Assembly: GCA_026122225.1 (NCBI GenBank)
Contig: JANEZZ010001949.1
Span: 1,240,001-1,304,000, forward strand
Source: Heloderma charlesbogerti
Lineage: Eukaryota; Chordata; Lepidosauria; Squamata; Helodermatidae
Reading direction: 5' to 3'
Length of the DNA stretch: 64,000 nucleotides
Part shown: positions 21,050 to 32,660 of the stretch, piece by piece
Numbering within the stretch: the stretch's first letter is position 1
How the letters are laid out: every line of letters starts with the position of its first letter
Notes under the pieces: model-generated
What the model saw: only the letters and a program-made list of their open reading frames with translations
The model's database searches: none
What the model was told of the DNA's origin: nothing
Made by a program: the position numbers and the translations under genes

Positions 21050-22000
21050 GTGAGTGATCTGCTGAGTTCTGTCGGTTGAGCCTCGCCTTGTGATTCCTCG
21101 GTATTATTCTGCTGTCTCCTAGTGATTTCTCTTAGCCGTTCATAGACATTGGCTATTCCTCTTCTCCAGCTTTTATAGTGCAATCTTTCTTATACATGTG
21201 TAGTAGTTAGGTGCAAGCCCCATTGAATTCAGTGGGACCTACTCCCAAATAAGAATGTCAGTGGGATTTCATCCTTGGTCTTCCTTCCTTTTTTGTCTTC
21301 CACTTCCTATCAGGGATTCTCTACCACATTTCTTCCTCTGCCACCTTCCCTTACTGACTAAGGAGGACTTAAGCATCTCCCTGCTTTTACTGTGTAAGAC
21401 TAGCCATGATATATTACCAATTTGTTTGTGGGGGAAAAGCAAGGGAACCCTCAAAAGGGCTGCCTTTGAGTGTACTGTCATTACATTTGTTTTTTTTCTT
21501 ACCACAGGGAATGTATATTTCCTTTGCATGCCTGCTATTACCTTACATAACTGAACACAACATACAGTTATCTACTTGAATAAAAATATGTCTGTCTGTT
21601 TAAAAAAAACCCAGGGCCATAAGGAAGGCTTTTGTGAGATTTCTTTCTAGCCATCATAAATATACTGGCAATTAATATAGGTGATTCTCATTTGTAGCTT
21701 GGGGTGATTTTGGGGGTCATTTTTTTTTTTTTTTAAAGTAAGGTTGGCTATATACATCCTGTGTAGCAAATCTAGGTAGCAATCCTCAGACTTATCTTTC
21801 CTCAAGATGGAAAAGACAGATATGACTCAATGCAGTATATGTGTGAAAACAGGCCAACTAGAGGGGAAATCTTTGCTAAGGTGACTCAACACTTGCCATG
21901 TGTGCACTACCATTTATTTGAAATAAAGCCATATTGGTCATTGGTAAGCAGGAAATTGTGTTCTTCATGTTGAGTAATTTCTCTCTTTCTTATCCTGTAG
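21050..22000 (+). other. LPGAT1: LPGAT1 intron 1
   Basis: GTGAGT donor and a TTTCTTATCCTGTAG acceptor. It contains one member of the hairpin repeat family at 21179-21274 and a poly-T run near 21720. Confidence 0.65.
21179..21274. repeat. Hairpin repeat, CCCCATTGAATTCAGTGGGA family
   Basis: TGCAATCTTTCTTATACATG, then CCCATTGAATTCAGTGGGAC, then CTACTCCCAAATAAGAATGT and GGGATTTCATCC. A diverged member of the group at 15.7-16.6 kb. Confidence 0.55.
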
Positions 22001-22268
22001 GAAAAGACTACAGATCCCCGTGTGAAAAGAATGGCTGTGACTTTAGAACAGGCCCAAAGGGCGGGCTATATATTTCTGAAAGCACTCTTAAGATTTGGCT
22101 TCATGGTTGCTAATAACCTTGTTGCTATTCCATCCTACATTCTGTATTTAATAGTACTGCAACCTCTCCGATTGTTGGATAGTAAACGATTCTGGTATAT
22201 TGAAGGAGTATTATTTAAATGGCTTTTAGCTATGGTGGCATCCTGGGGCTGGTGGGCAGGATATACAG
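22001..22268 (+). CDS. LPGAT1: LPGAT1 exon 2 (first coding exon), residues 1-79 plus one base
   Basis: LPGAT1 is an ER-membrane acyltransferase of the AGPAT family. It acylates lysophospholipids, first reported for lysophosphatidylglycerol and later linked to sn-1 stearoylation of other lysophospholipids. The exon begins after TATCCTGTAG. The start codon is ATG at 22031, and the first residues MAVTLEQAQRAGYIFLKALL resemble the known vertebrate N-terminus. A hydrophobic segment around residues 20-46 (FGFMVANNLVAIPSY...ILYLIVLQP) is the expected membrane anchor. SKRFWYIEG and WLLAMVASWGWWAGYT are strongly conserved family sequence. The exon ends with the first base of a valine codon (phase 1) before GTAAGAG. 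An upstream in-frame GTG at 22022 is not needed. Confidence 0.96.
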
Positions 22269-23393
22269 GTAAGAGCAACTTATTACTTGAAATGAAATGT
22301 ACATATATACAGGAATAAAATTATATATTGAAACATTGAGATGAATGGATGTCGCCTAAAATATTTTTCTGTGTTATTATATGGATATATTCAATGTTTA
22401 TAGAGCAACACAGCTTAGGCTGTAATCCTATGCACATTTTTTGTTATCTTATTTAGAATAATGTTGAAAAGTGTTCAAAGCAGCTTACAAATTCATTTCC
22501 AAAGAATGAACTCAAAACAGCCCAAACCCTGTAAAATATGAATTAAAAAGATGATAAATTAAAATACAAAGCATCAAATGGGTTCCTAAAGCCATTTATT
22601 CCCCTCCTTCCTCAAAGGCACACTTAAACAAAACTGTTTTTGTTTGTTGTGTAAAAGAAAGGAGGAGTGGTTCAAGTGGACTTCTCTGAGAAGAGAGGGA
22701 CCCCTGCTGAATTTCTGGGATTTATTGCTAAGTAAACACGCACTTACTTTGATATGTCTAGAGGGAAAATAGGGTTTTTTGCAAGGATACTAGGAGAATG
22801 GGACACATTATGTTCCTTTATAGGAACCATAGCTGTGAAAATTGGGTCACCCCAATGACAGGAGTGGAGGGCAGGTTTTGCCCTCTCTTCATCACTAGCC
22901 TCAAGTGCAGTGCTTTATTTTTCTCTATAGGGTTGAATGGTGAACATTCACTTACAGGGAAGAAAGAAGGGTGCATCCATTGTTTAGGGTGAAGGGCAGT
23001 TTTTATTCTTAGCTCTATCCTAGGTTGTGTCTGTGGTTTTAATAGACTGTTAGAATATTGGGAATTAGCATGTCTGTGTGTTATAGTGAGTGTCCAAAAT
23101 CTGGTTAATGTTGACATTCAGTTAAAGCTGACATTCACAGATAAATTTTGTGAATAGCAATATATGTGTTTCTGTGAATGTCACCATTTACCAGATTTCA
23201 GACCATTGCAGAAACATTTGTAGATAAAATCTGTATGGCTGTAAATGGAGAAATATATATATTCCCAATATAGCTCAGTTCATAAATGCATCACTGCCAT
23301 GGTTGCTACATAAAATGTTACCTATGCAGCTTTACATAGTAAGTCTTTAGTATGGAGCAGTAAGACATTGGTATAGAACAATGTCCTGCTTTT

Positions 23394-23491
23394 AGGTCTC
23401 CCGTTGACAGCTGTTTGGCCACTGTGTGAACAGAATGCTAGACTAGATGGACCCTTGGTCTGATCCAGCATGGCTCTTCTTATGTTCTTAG
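23394..23491 (+). mobile_element. CR1-like LINE 3'-end fragment
   Basis: GACAGCTGTTTGGCCACTGT, then AGACTAGATGGACCCTTGGT and TGATCCAGCATGGCTCTTCT. Only the last ~100 bp of the same family as 61771-62528. Confidence 0.8.
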
Positions 23492-24020
23492 CAGCTCCCA
23501 TATATTTGCAGTGATTTCAATGCACCACTGCAAATGCCCTGATCTGAAGGTAATAGCCCTGTATGCTTCCCTGTAACATTTTGATTGTCAATAAAGAAGC
23601 TATGTTTAAGAGCATATGGTGAAGAGCAGGTACATATCCCTTAATTATGTAGCTCCTTGTATGCTTTCAATTCTTACTGGTTTGATGATAAAGATTGGTT
23701 TTTCTTGTTCTCTATTTCTTCTTAGGAAGTAATTTCAATTTAACTACTGACTTTCCAAACTAGGAAGTTGTATGGATGCTGTTACTTCCTGTCCTTAGCT
23801 TCTTTTATTTTTTTGGTAGCACAGTATGTAACAGTAGCCATCAGATCTTTAGATGTTCACAAATTCAAAAGAGAGATTGTCAGTATTTGCCATGTAGAAA
23901 GTATGCTAGTATCCTGTGTCAATTATGTTTATCCACTGGTGTTTTGCTAGCCCATTTAGGCAAGCCTAGGGATGATCATAGTGCCACACAGCGGTAACCA
24001 ATGAATGTCCTAAACATTAA

Positions 24021-24394
24021 CTGGGCATGTTTAGCCTTGAGAAGAGAAGACTGAGAGGAGATATGATAGCGCTCTTCAAGTACTTGAAAGGTTGTCACAG
24101 AGAGGAAGGACAGGATCTCTTCTCGATCATTCCAGAGTGCAGGACACGGAATAATGGGCTCAAGTTACAGGAAGCCAGATTCCAGCTGAACATCAGGGAA
24201 AACTTCCTGACTCTTAGAGCAATACGACAATGGAACCAATTCCCTAGGGAGGTGGTGGGCTGTCCCACACGGGAGGCGTTCAAGACAAGGCTGGACAGCC
24301 ATCTGTCAGGGATGCTCTGACTTCGATTCCTGCATTGAGCAGGGGGTTGGACTCGATGGCCTTGTAGGCCCCTTCCAACCCTATGATTCTATGT
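24021..24394 (+). mobile_element. CR1 LINE 3' end with coding tail
   Basis: An open frame (24027-24320) gives the typical CR1 C-terminus: FSLEKRRLRGDMIALFKYL, then FQLNIRENFLTLRAIRQWNQ and FPREVVGCPTREAFKTRLD. The 3'UTR ends GGGGTTGGACTCGATGGCCT, then CCTTCCAACCCTATGATTCT, the canonical CR1 terminus. 5'-truncated. This family's tail is also seen at 38962 and 48009 on the minus strand. Confidence 0.92.
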
Positions 24395-25612
24395 TTACGA
24401 GGAAATGTTCCACTGAGTTCAGTGAGGTTTACTTCCTAGTCAATATGCTTTGGCCAGAATCCAGATAGAACTTCATTTCTCAGCAAAGCAGATTTCAAGA
24501 GCTGTTGCCCTCTCTTGTTGTGTGCTTTTCTGAGATGAACACTTTTTTATTGGATGCTTTAAGATGAGATTCTGGTGTTTCTTCACCAGGATGAGGCAAT
24601 TCTAGTTCTTGTTCAGTTTCTAGGATGTTCTTATGCAAATCTTTAAGTGGTCTATAAAGTGAAAGTAAAATATAAATTACAATGTGAGTTCAGTTTTTCT
24701 TCTACCTTCATCCGTCATCAGCAACAAGCACATAAGTCACATACAGTTTGAGAGTGGCTCAAAGGTTTCAGTTTTCAAATATGAGAAAACACTCCTTGCC
24801 TATTTGGCTTCAGATATTGTTGGTTTGTTTTCTCAAATTATAACTTTTAAAGATGTTTACTCAAAAATAGTCTACATAGTATTCACAGCAGTAGATTTCT
24901 ATTTAAAGCCTTCATGCATAATGGAGGAAAGTTATTCTAGCAAGGAAAAGGATTTTTATGTTGTATTCTCTTAGGTATGTGAAGTTTACTGGGAAAATGG
25001 TGGGGTCAATGTTCCTGTTTATTACACTAGGGATATCATGTGCTGATAAAAAAGTGCTAGTTAAAATTCAAGTCAATTGTTCCATGGTGAGATATGAGTA
25101 CTTGTGGTTCTAAAAGTATGTTTATTTGGAGACCATTTCTTCTGATTGCAGGATGGTGCAGTCAGTGCAGTGTGTTCTGCCTATTGCTTGAAAGGTGTGC
25201 CATGATCTATACTCATAGTCTGGTTCTGAAATTCTGATAGACCTCTGAGCATTATGGCTATCTTAGTTTCTTTTACAATTTATGAATTCTTTAGGGTACA
25301 TGCTTGAACCAGTTGGCCTAATAGTAGAATGAACAACAACGGTGTTAACAAAGTAATGCCATCCTCCTGTTTACACAATGCATAAAGAAACTTATCAAGT
25401 ATAAGAAGTTGTACAGGTATGATAGAAGCAAGTACATTACTTTTCCTGTTGAGTTTTGTCCAAAGAAAGGTGAAGTACATTTCCCCCCCTTCCTTTTCCT
25501 TTAGTAATCATTATTTTGGCCATTTTGAATATTTAGAATACATGTAATAGGTGAATGTGCACTTAATGTGCTCCTTACTGTTGAGAAGATAATTGTCCAT
25601 GCTTATTTGTTC

Positions 25613-26066
25613 AAGGGCACAATCTTATGGGGATAGATGGCCGCCTCCGAACTCGGAGGCGACCACCTGTCCAATGCAGGGCAGGAGAAGCTCGGAGGGG
25701 ATCGTTCCCTCTGCGCTTCTCCTGCCCTGCATTTGCAGCTAGACAGCCGATTTTGGCTGTCTAGCTGTGGGAAGGCGGAGCGGGGGAGGAGGCTGCCAGA
25801 TGACACGTAAGTTGTGTTGTACTAGCATTTCCGCCTTCCCTGGCCCGGAACACCCCCTCAAATACTCCATTTTGACCACTCCATGCCCATCTTTGGAGTG
25901 TGGAGTGCGGGGCTGTTCCATGCTGCCTGTGAGGCAGCGCGGAATGGGGGGAAGGTTGGTTCTCCAGTAACCAACTTCGGAGTGTGGGCTCCAAGGTTGG
26001 TTCCTGGGAAACCAGGTATCCTGTAGCCATCTAGCCACTGACTAGCGGCCATAGGATTGCTCCCTA
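25613..26066. mobile_element. GC-rich multi-hairpin MITE
   Basis: The ends match as inverted repeats: AAGGGCACAATCTTATGG at the left, and the reverse complement of CCATAGGATTGCTCCCT at the right. Inside are strong hairpins: CGCCTCCGA facing TCGGAGGCG, GCAGGGCAGGAGAAG facing CTTCTCCTGCCCTGC, CTAGACAGCC facing GGCTGTCTAG, and GGTTGGTTCTCCAGTAACC. It stands out as a GC island in AT-rich intron. It resembles the block at 8925-9436. Confidence 0.6.
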
Positions 26067-26579
26067 AGGTAAAATGTTTAAGAAACCATGCCTCTCTTCC
26101 TAAAGGGAATAAAAAACATCATACTTCTTCTTATATGATTTTAGAAAGAGGCCCTAAAGTATAAAATAATAATAATTGCTCTTCAGTTCTCTTCCATTAC
26201 ATTTGAATCATGTGCTTTACAGTTATGTCATCTGCTAGCAATTTCTGAAGCATTTGACTTCAACTTCTCAGGTGTCGACACTCATTCACAGCCATGTGCT
26301 AAAACAGGTTGGACCTGTGATGGGGAGTTTTGATGACTGCTCCCTCACCTACATTTTCTATCTGCAGTGATAAAGTGATTTTGCCACATATGAGGGAAAG
26401 CCCCAGAAGTAGTTGTATGACACAGTACTTAGCTGGTTTCCTATTACTGTAAATGTATTGGAGACTTTACAATTGCCTGTTAATGATTGCTAACAGGTTA
26501 TTTTCTGTCTAAGGCTGCAGTCTCGGGGCCAAACTAGAAATAAGAATGAAAGCTTTCCACTGTGTCTGCATCCTTCACA

Positions 26580-27990
26580 TACAGTCAGGGCCAGAAATAT
26601 TGGAACAAGGATAACTGTTTTGGCAGTTGGCCTCTGTACACCACCACACTGAAGTTGAAAGGAAACACACCCAGATGGGAGCGAAGTCAGGACTTTCAGC
26701 TGTAATTCAAGGGGTTTGACAAAAGTGGGGCACTAACCATTCAGGAAGTACAGCCAGTGGCATACACCCACCCCATCGTTGGTGGCTCATAAGTAATGGA
26801 ACGAATGGCTGACAAGCAGCTGCATGGCCAGGTGTGGCCTGATTCCTGGTTACCCCATGGCCAAGCAGGCAGATAAAAGGCCTGGAGGTGGTTCTGAGTG
26901 TCACATTTGCATTTGGTGGCTGCTCACTAGAACTCTCAACATGAGGTCCAAAGAGGTGTCCATGTGAGTGAAGGAGGCCATCATTAGGCTGAGGAAACAA
27001 AATAAACCCATCAGAGAGATAGCAAAAACAGTGGGAGTGGCCAATACAACAGTTTGGAACATCCTGAAAAAGAAGGAATTAACTGGCAAGGTCAGCAACA
27101 GCAAAAGGCCTGGAAGACCACGGAAGACAACTAAAGTGGATGACCACAGAATTGTGCTCATGGTGAAGAGGAACCCTTTCACAACATCTAGCCAGGTCAA
27201 GAACGCTCTTGCGGAGGTAGGCATGTCATTGTCAACATCTACAGTCAAGAGACAGCTTTATGAATGTAAATTCAGAGGCTTCACAACAAGGTGCAAACCA
27301 CTGGTAACGCTCAAGAACAGAAAGGCCAGATTAGCCTTTGCCAGCAAACACCTAAAAAAGCCTGCCCAGTTCTGGAATGAGATTCTTTGGACTGATGAAA
27401 CTGAGATGAACTTGTACCAGAATGATGGGAAGAGAAAAGTATGGAGAAGGAAAGGAACAGCTCATGATCCAAAGCATACCACATCATCTGTCAAACATGG
27501 TGGAGGCAGTGTTATGGCATAGGCATGTATGGCTGCCAATGGAACTGGGTCACTGGTGTTTATTAATGACCTGACTGCTGATAAAAGCAGCAGGATGAAT
27601 TCTGAAGTGTATAGGGCTATCCTTTCTGCTCAGATTCAGCCGAATGCTGCCAAACTGATAGGATGCTGCTTCATATTGCAGATGGATAATGACCCAAAAC
27701 ATACAGCAAAAGCAGGCCAAGAGTTTCTCAAGGCAAAGAAGTGGGATATTCTTTAATGGCCAAGTCGGTCACTGGATCTCAACCCAATAGAGCATGCTTT
27801 TAACTTACTGAAGGCAAGACCGAAGGCAGCTGCAGTAAAGGCCTGGCAAAGCATCTTGAGGGAGGAAACTCGGCATTTGGTCATGTCCATGGGTTCCAGA
27901 CTTCTGGAACACAGCATTTTGTTGTAGGCTCCCACTTGTTCAATCCCTACTTTGATAACAAGGGACTTACGTTAGACAATAAATGTAAAC
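26580..27990 (+). mobile_element. Tc1-type DNA transposon, degenerate
   Basis: The 5' end starts at a TA (26580-26581) with CAGTCAGGGCCAGAAATATT. About 360 bp later a transposase frame begins. The 3' end is uncertain because I cannot find the reverse complement of the 5' terminus downstream of the frame, so the right end is probably lost or heavily mutated. The sequence layout (CAGGGCCA...ATT, then CTCTGTACACCACCACA) resembles Tc1 elements shared by fish and amphibians. Confidence 0.8.
26941..27927 (+). pseudogene. Tc1 transposase pseudogene (DD34E)
   Basis: The frame spans 328 codons from ATG 26941 to TAG 27925-27927 with no indel. It is broken by three in-frame stops: TGA at 26965, TAG at 27520 and TAA at 27754. 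The N-terminal helix-turn-helix region (AIIRLRKQNKPIREIAKTVG, then NTTVWNILKK) is followed by the GRPRK linker motif. The catalytic triad is recognisable: D in LWTDETEMN, D in QMDNDPKHTAK, and E in LDLNPIEHAFN, with the last two 34 residues apart in the family. With no frameshifts and only point stops, this copy is moderately old and cannot make an active enzyme. Confidence 0.9.
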
Positions 27991-29952
27991 TAGCTATTGG
28001 AGGAGCAGACTGAAATCCAGACCACGCCCTGCTATATTTGCTGCTCATTATTTGTCGTCTTTGGATCGTAATTTAGTTTCTTCTGTAGTGGTATAGAGAT
28101 ACTATTGTATTTTAAGAATGTTGAATATTATTACTATTTCTGTTAATATTTTTAAATTTAGAAGTGAGCATCAGACTGAGTTGAGTTAAATATAGGTTGT
28201 GGGCAAGTAATGCTCAAGGACAGATGACTTGTCTAGAAGAACTGTGCGCATCTTGTTGAGGACTACTCAAAGGCTCCATTTAACTTCATTTCCATGAAAT
28301 TGTCATAAGCTATATTAGCTAGGTGTTCTACATACAATATCTAGTGAATGCAGTGGATATTAATCTGCAGTTGCTGAATGTGTTGTCATTATTAATGTAG
28401 GGGCTTCCACACTAGCCATTTTCTCTGGAATTGAAATTGCTTGCTCATTCAGTTATTCCAGAGAATCCAGACAGTGTTGCTTCCAAATTATTGCATTCTT
28501 ATTCTTTTCTTGTTCTATTTTTTTCATGTGCTCATTTGTTGTGGGATTGCCCCCGCCCCCAAATCTTCAGATAGGATTGCAGTGCAATTGTTGCAGGCCT
28601 AGAGCATGTCACTATTCCTCTCTGTTTCCATCTTTTATTTTCTGCCTGTGCCTTTGTCGCTAACTTTTTTATAATGTAGCCAATCCTTCAGTGAGTTGTA
28701 ATCACCATTTTCTCTCTTAAAATGTTCTTTTTTCTGCATAGAAGTGCAGTAGCCGCCCCATTTATAGTTTATAAAACCATTATAGTGCAATTTTTTAAGC
28801 ATTTTTCATTTTTTTAAGAAGTGCATGGAGATATGTTGTGTCATGATATTTTTGTGCATGATTTTTCAGGTTAAAAAACAGGAAAACGGGGGAGAGGACA
28901 ATAGCCACCTAAAGCACTGGATATTCCCACCACTGCTGTGATGCTCACTTTCTGTCAATGGGCATCATACAATTGTTACCATGCTTGCACAGGACACATC
29001 TCTATATGCACTGGAAACTTACTTTTCCATTTCAGGGAATAAGCCTTTTTGGAACACAAATAAAGTGTTCCAAATAAAGTGTTCTAAAGAGTTCAGATTT
29101 ATTTAAGTCCTGAATCCAGTATATGTGCTGAATTATTTGACACTGGTCAAATAATGGATAAATATTTAAAACATTTGCTTATTAGAAATATAACTACAAA
29201 ATATAATTATGAAACCCTTTATATTCAGATAACAAAGTTTAATTCTTAAAAATTATATTATTAGCGGTTGTGGAAATATAAATTTGTATAAAGTAAATAG
29301 ATGTTTTTTGTAATTAATATGTTTTGCGTTAATAATTGATGTTTTAAATAATTGCATCTAATAAAATAAAGCATCTAATAATTGATCTTTTAAATATTTT
29401 ATAATATTTGACTGATCAGTTCAACATCTCAGCCTTGGAAACAGTCAAGTGTATTCTTTGCAGACTGGCAGCTTGTAGTGAGTATATATAGTATAGTTAG
29501 TATATGGTACCTCATTGACTACCTTCTTTGTGTCAACCTACTTGCACACAGGCTATTTACAGGGGCAGTGCTCCAAGTTCCTCCTCCATTAGAGGTGGCA
29601 GAAAGTGGTGATGAGGGACAAGTCCTTCACCATAGTGGCATTGTTATGGAACTTGCTTCCCAGGGAGATTTGTCTTGCCATGTTCCTATTAGATTTTAAA
29701 TGAACAGTGAATACAATTTTGTTTTGGAAGGCATTTGGGATCTGCTGCGTTTAATTGCTGGCTGCTTCCATTGCATTCCATTGTAGGAAATTGGTTAGAG
29801 CCACATGCCAGAGGTAGGTGGAGCTGAAGGCAAATGTGGGCAGGGAAATATGTTGTTTTGTGTGTGGCAAATTGGACAGTGGGGGATGGTCAGTACACTC
29901 TATGGGCTGCGAGAGACCCGTTAAGAGGATCCCCCTGTGGGCCATGGCTTAC

Positions 29953-30190
29953 CCTTATTTATTTATTGCATCTATATCCTGCCTTTTTTCCTCTTGCATG
30001 GAACGCAAGGCAGCTTACATTATCCTCCTCCTCTCCGTTTTATCCTCACAACAATAACCCTGTGAGGTAGGTTGGGCTGAGAGTCTGTGACTGGCCCAAA
30101 TTCACCCAGTGAGCTTCCATGGCCAAGTGGGGACTAGAACCTGGATCTCCCAGCTCTCAGTCTGTCACTCTCACCACTACACTGGCTCTC
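29953..30190 (-). mobile_element. tRNA-derived SINE with L2-like tail (Sauria-type)
   Basis: Same family as 5461-5706, read on the minus strand: head GAGCCAGTGTAGTGGTGAGA, B-box region AGGTTCTAGTCCCC, core CTCACAGGGTTATTG, tail AAGCTGCCTTGCG and ATATAGATGCAATAAATAAA. Confidence 0.8.
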
Positions 30191-32261
30191 ATATGTGTGT
30201 TAAACCATAAAAAGCACGCATATGTGAATCATTTCTGAGATTCCATTGTATTTTGTAGTCTGTTGGTTGCAATACTTTAGAAGTAAAAAATACTATTCTG
30301 CATATATATAAGAACATCAGAAATTCTTACATAATTTTTGGATATGCATAATGTCATTTAAATTGATTAATTGGTAGGGGTTGGCTATCAAGAATGATTT
30401 CTAAAACTTATTATACATAGTTGGTGTAGTTGATCAAGGAAATAATTGTAAAATTATAAGACCTGGGAGACATATTAAATCAATTCTCCTTACACTATTT
30501 TAGGGTTCATTGATAATTGCGTGTGTTCTCCCTTGAATTCCTTTTAACACTTTAACTGTCCAGAATTGAATACCATTCTCTGGTAGTCACTCAGCCAGTG
30601 GTGAGTAGTACAGTATTGTTACTTGTTATGGATAACGTACCTCTGTAAAAGCACCCACCCTAAATTAGTTTTGTACAATCATTTAAAAATCAATAAAATA
30701 TGCACACATTGCTTGTTAGCCAATCTCTCAAAATTTCAGCAGCTAACTTGAGTTCCATAATGTTTGTAACCCCTCCTAGGTTTGTGTCATGTGCACATTA
30801 ATCAGTATAACGTTCAGTTTTTGCCGTTGATACGTTAAACAGGATGACATTTATTCCTTTCGGTTTGGTATTGTTCTTTTAATTCGACTTTTTAAATTCC
30901 TCTTAAGTATTGCATATTAAATTGGATGTTGTTAAAATTTCAAGGGTTTCTCTTACAGAATTATGGGAATGAAATGGCCACAGTACTGGCAAAAGAGAAT
31001 CAGCAGAGGGGGAATAGAGGAAGTACTTTTACTGTTATACGCTGGAGATGACACAAACTGGAAATACCTACTTTTATTTCAGTTGTTATAGCAGAGGTTT
31101 ATAGTTAGCTATTATTATTAATGTTGGCTAATAAAGCAACTTTGTGTTTCAAGTAAAAGCATTCCAGTGTTTTCATTTGCGTGAATCAACATTACTCGGG
31201 CTTCAAGTTGGAAAAATCATACCTGTAAATTGACGTGAAAATCAGAAGTTTTGTAGTCATAGAGGGATATGCTACAGTGGATGATAAGTGACTAACAGGA
31301 AGTATTTGTATATGTGTAGGATGCATGACCTTTTCTTCATTTTTGCCTGACTCTCTGTGCTCAGTTAACACTATCCCTTTGATTTTTAGGATCCATATGT
31401 GATCTGAGGAGATCTATGATTAATCTTCCAGTGTGGTTTTCTTTGGAAGGGGAAATGTAGGCTCAGGGTCTGCAAATCTGATTGCAGCAGTGCAGGTAGA
31501 TGAGGAAATGCTGAACCCTTTTTCTAAGGCTGTTTTTGTGATCAAGTTTGTTCGCCTACCACTACAGTTGCTTTTGCACATGTGTAGGAAAGCAGCTGTG
31601 GGGCATTATGATTATAAAAATGGGCTTTAGGGAACAGGGTAAAACACCATTCCAAATCTTTTTTCCCCTTAAAAAAATAACACACTAGGAGATTGAACAT
31701 GAATCTTCCAGCATCCCGTGCAGTTTGGTCTGCAGTCTTCAGACTGTCAACATAATCTTTGGGACATGAACAGATGTACATTTGTGTGTGTCTGGTCAAT
31801 GTGGTGTTTCTTATCCTGACTAACCCATACAGCATAGCCTATACAACACATTTCCCTGCTGCCTGTTCTGAAGTCACATTTCATTTGCTTCCTCTGCTCA
31901 CACCAATTGGTTGAACACTGAAGCAGCATGTTTTGCCCATCCCATAGAGGCATGTTTACATGCTCAGAGGTGTGTTTTACTAAAGAATTGATTGAATAGT
32001 GTATTCCTGAATGTCTGTGACAGGTATACCTTGATGATTTTGTCCTACTTTCAGACTTTCAAAGCTTTTTCTTTTGATTGATTTTTTGTAGGTTGTTTAT
32101 CCGTACATTCATCCATAATTTGTATGCTTTATACCTTCATATATTTCTTCATTGTTGTGTGTGTGGAAATGGATACTATTTACTCTTGTTGTGATTCACA
32201 AGCCCATCCTGCAATATTACTCATCTGTTTATGAACTTCTCAACTATCTCCTTTGTAGTCA

Positions 32262-32660
32262 TCGCAGTCAAAGGAGACAGTGGGCTCATTTAGACGATCA
32301 GCGGGGAAACAACACAGCATCGATTGATTCCCCTGCCCCCTCCGGTTGCGTGACTGGGATTATCCTAATTACCTGCACTGTGTTGCGAGTTGACTTGTTG
32401 TCCGAACTCAATGTGTGGCGCGAGCATAGTACATTTTCACCCACCCTACAATCCATATTGTGAGCCATGGGTTGTAGGGTGGGATGAAAATGCACTATGC
32501 TCACGCTGCGTGCTGCGTTCAGATAACATAGCTACCCACAACATGGTGCGGGTAATTGGGGTAATCCCAGGTGCGTGACTGGTGTTGGGGGCGGGGGACA
32601 CAACTGACCCTGTGTTGCTTTCCCTGCTGATCATCTGAACCCGGACACTATCTCCTTCGG
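32262..32660. mobile_element. Long fold-back element (~390 bp), near-complete palindrome
   Basis: The left arm (AAAGGAGACAGTGGGCTCAT, then GACGATCAGCGGGGAAACAA and CACAG) faces the right arm (CTGTGTTGCTTTCCCTGCTG, then ATCATCTGAACC and ACACTATCTCCTTC). Inner arms also pair: GGTTGCGTGACTGG with GTGCGTGACTGG flipped, and AGCATAGT...CACCCACCCTACAA with TTGTAGGGTGGGATG...ACTATGCT. There is no coding capacity. Confidence 0.75.

Noticed and set aside
22022..22030. Upstream in-frame GTG as LPGAT1 start
   Set aside because: The ATG at 22031 matches the known vertebrate N-terminus. A GTG start is unnecessary in a eukaryotic mRNA.
26901..27248. 115-codon minus-strand frame in the Tc1 region
   Set aside because: Shadow of the transposase on the opposite strand.
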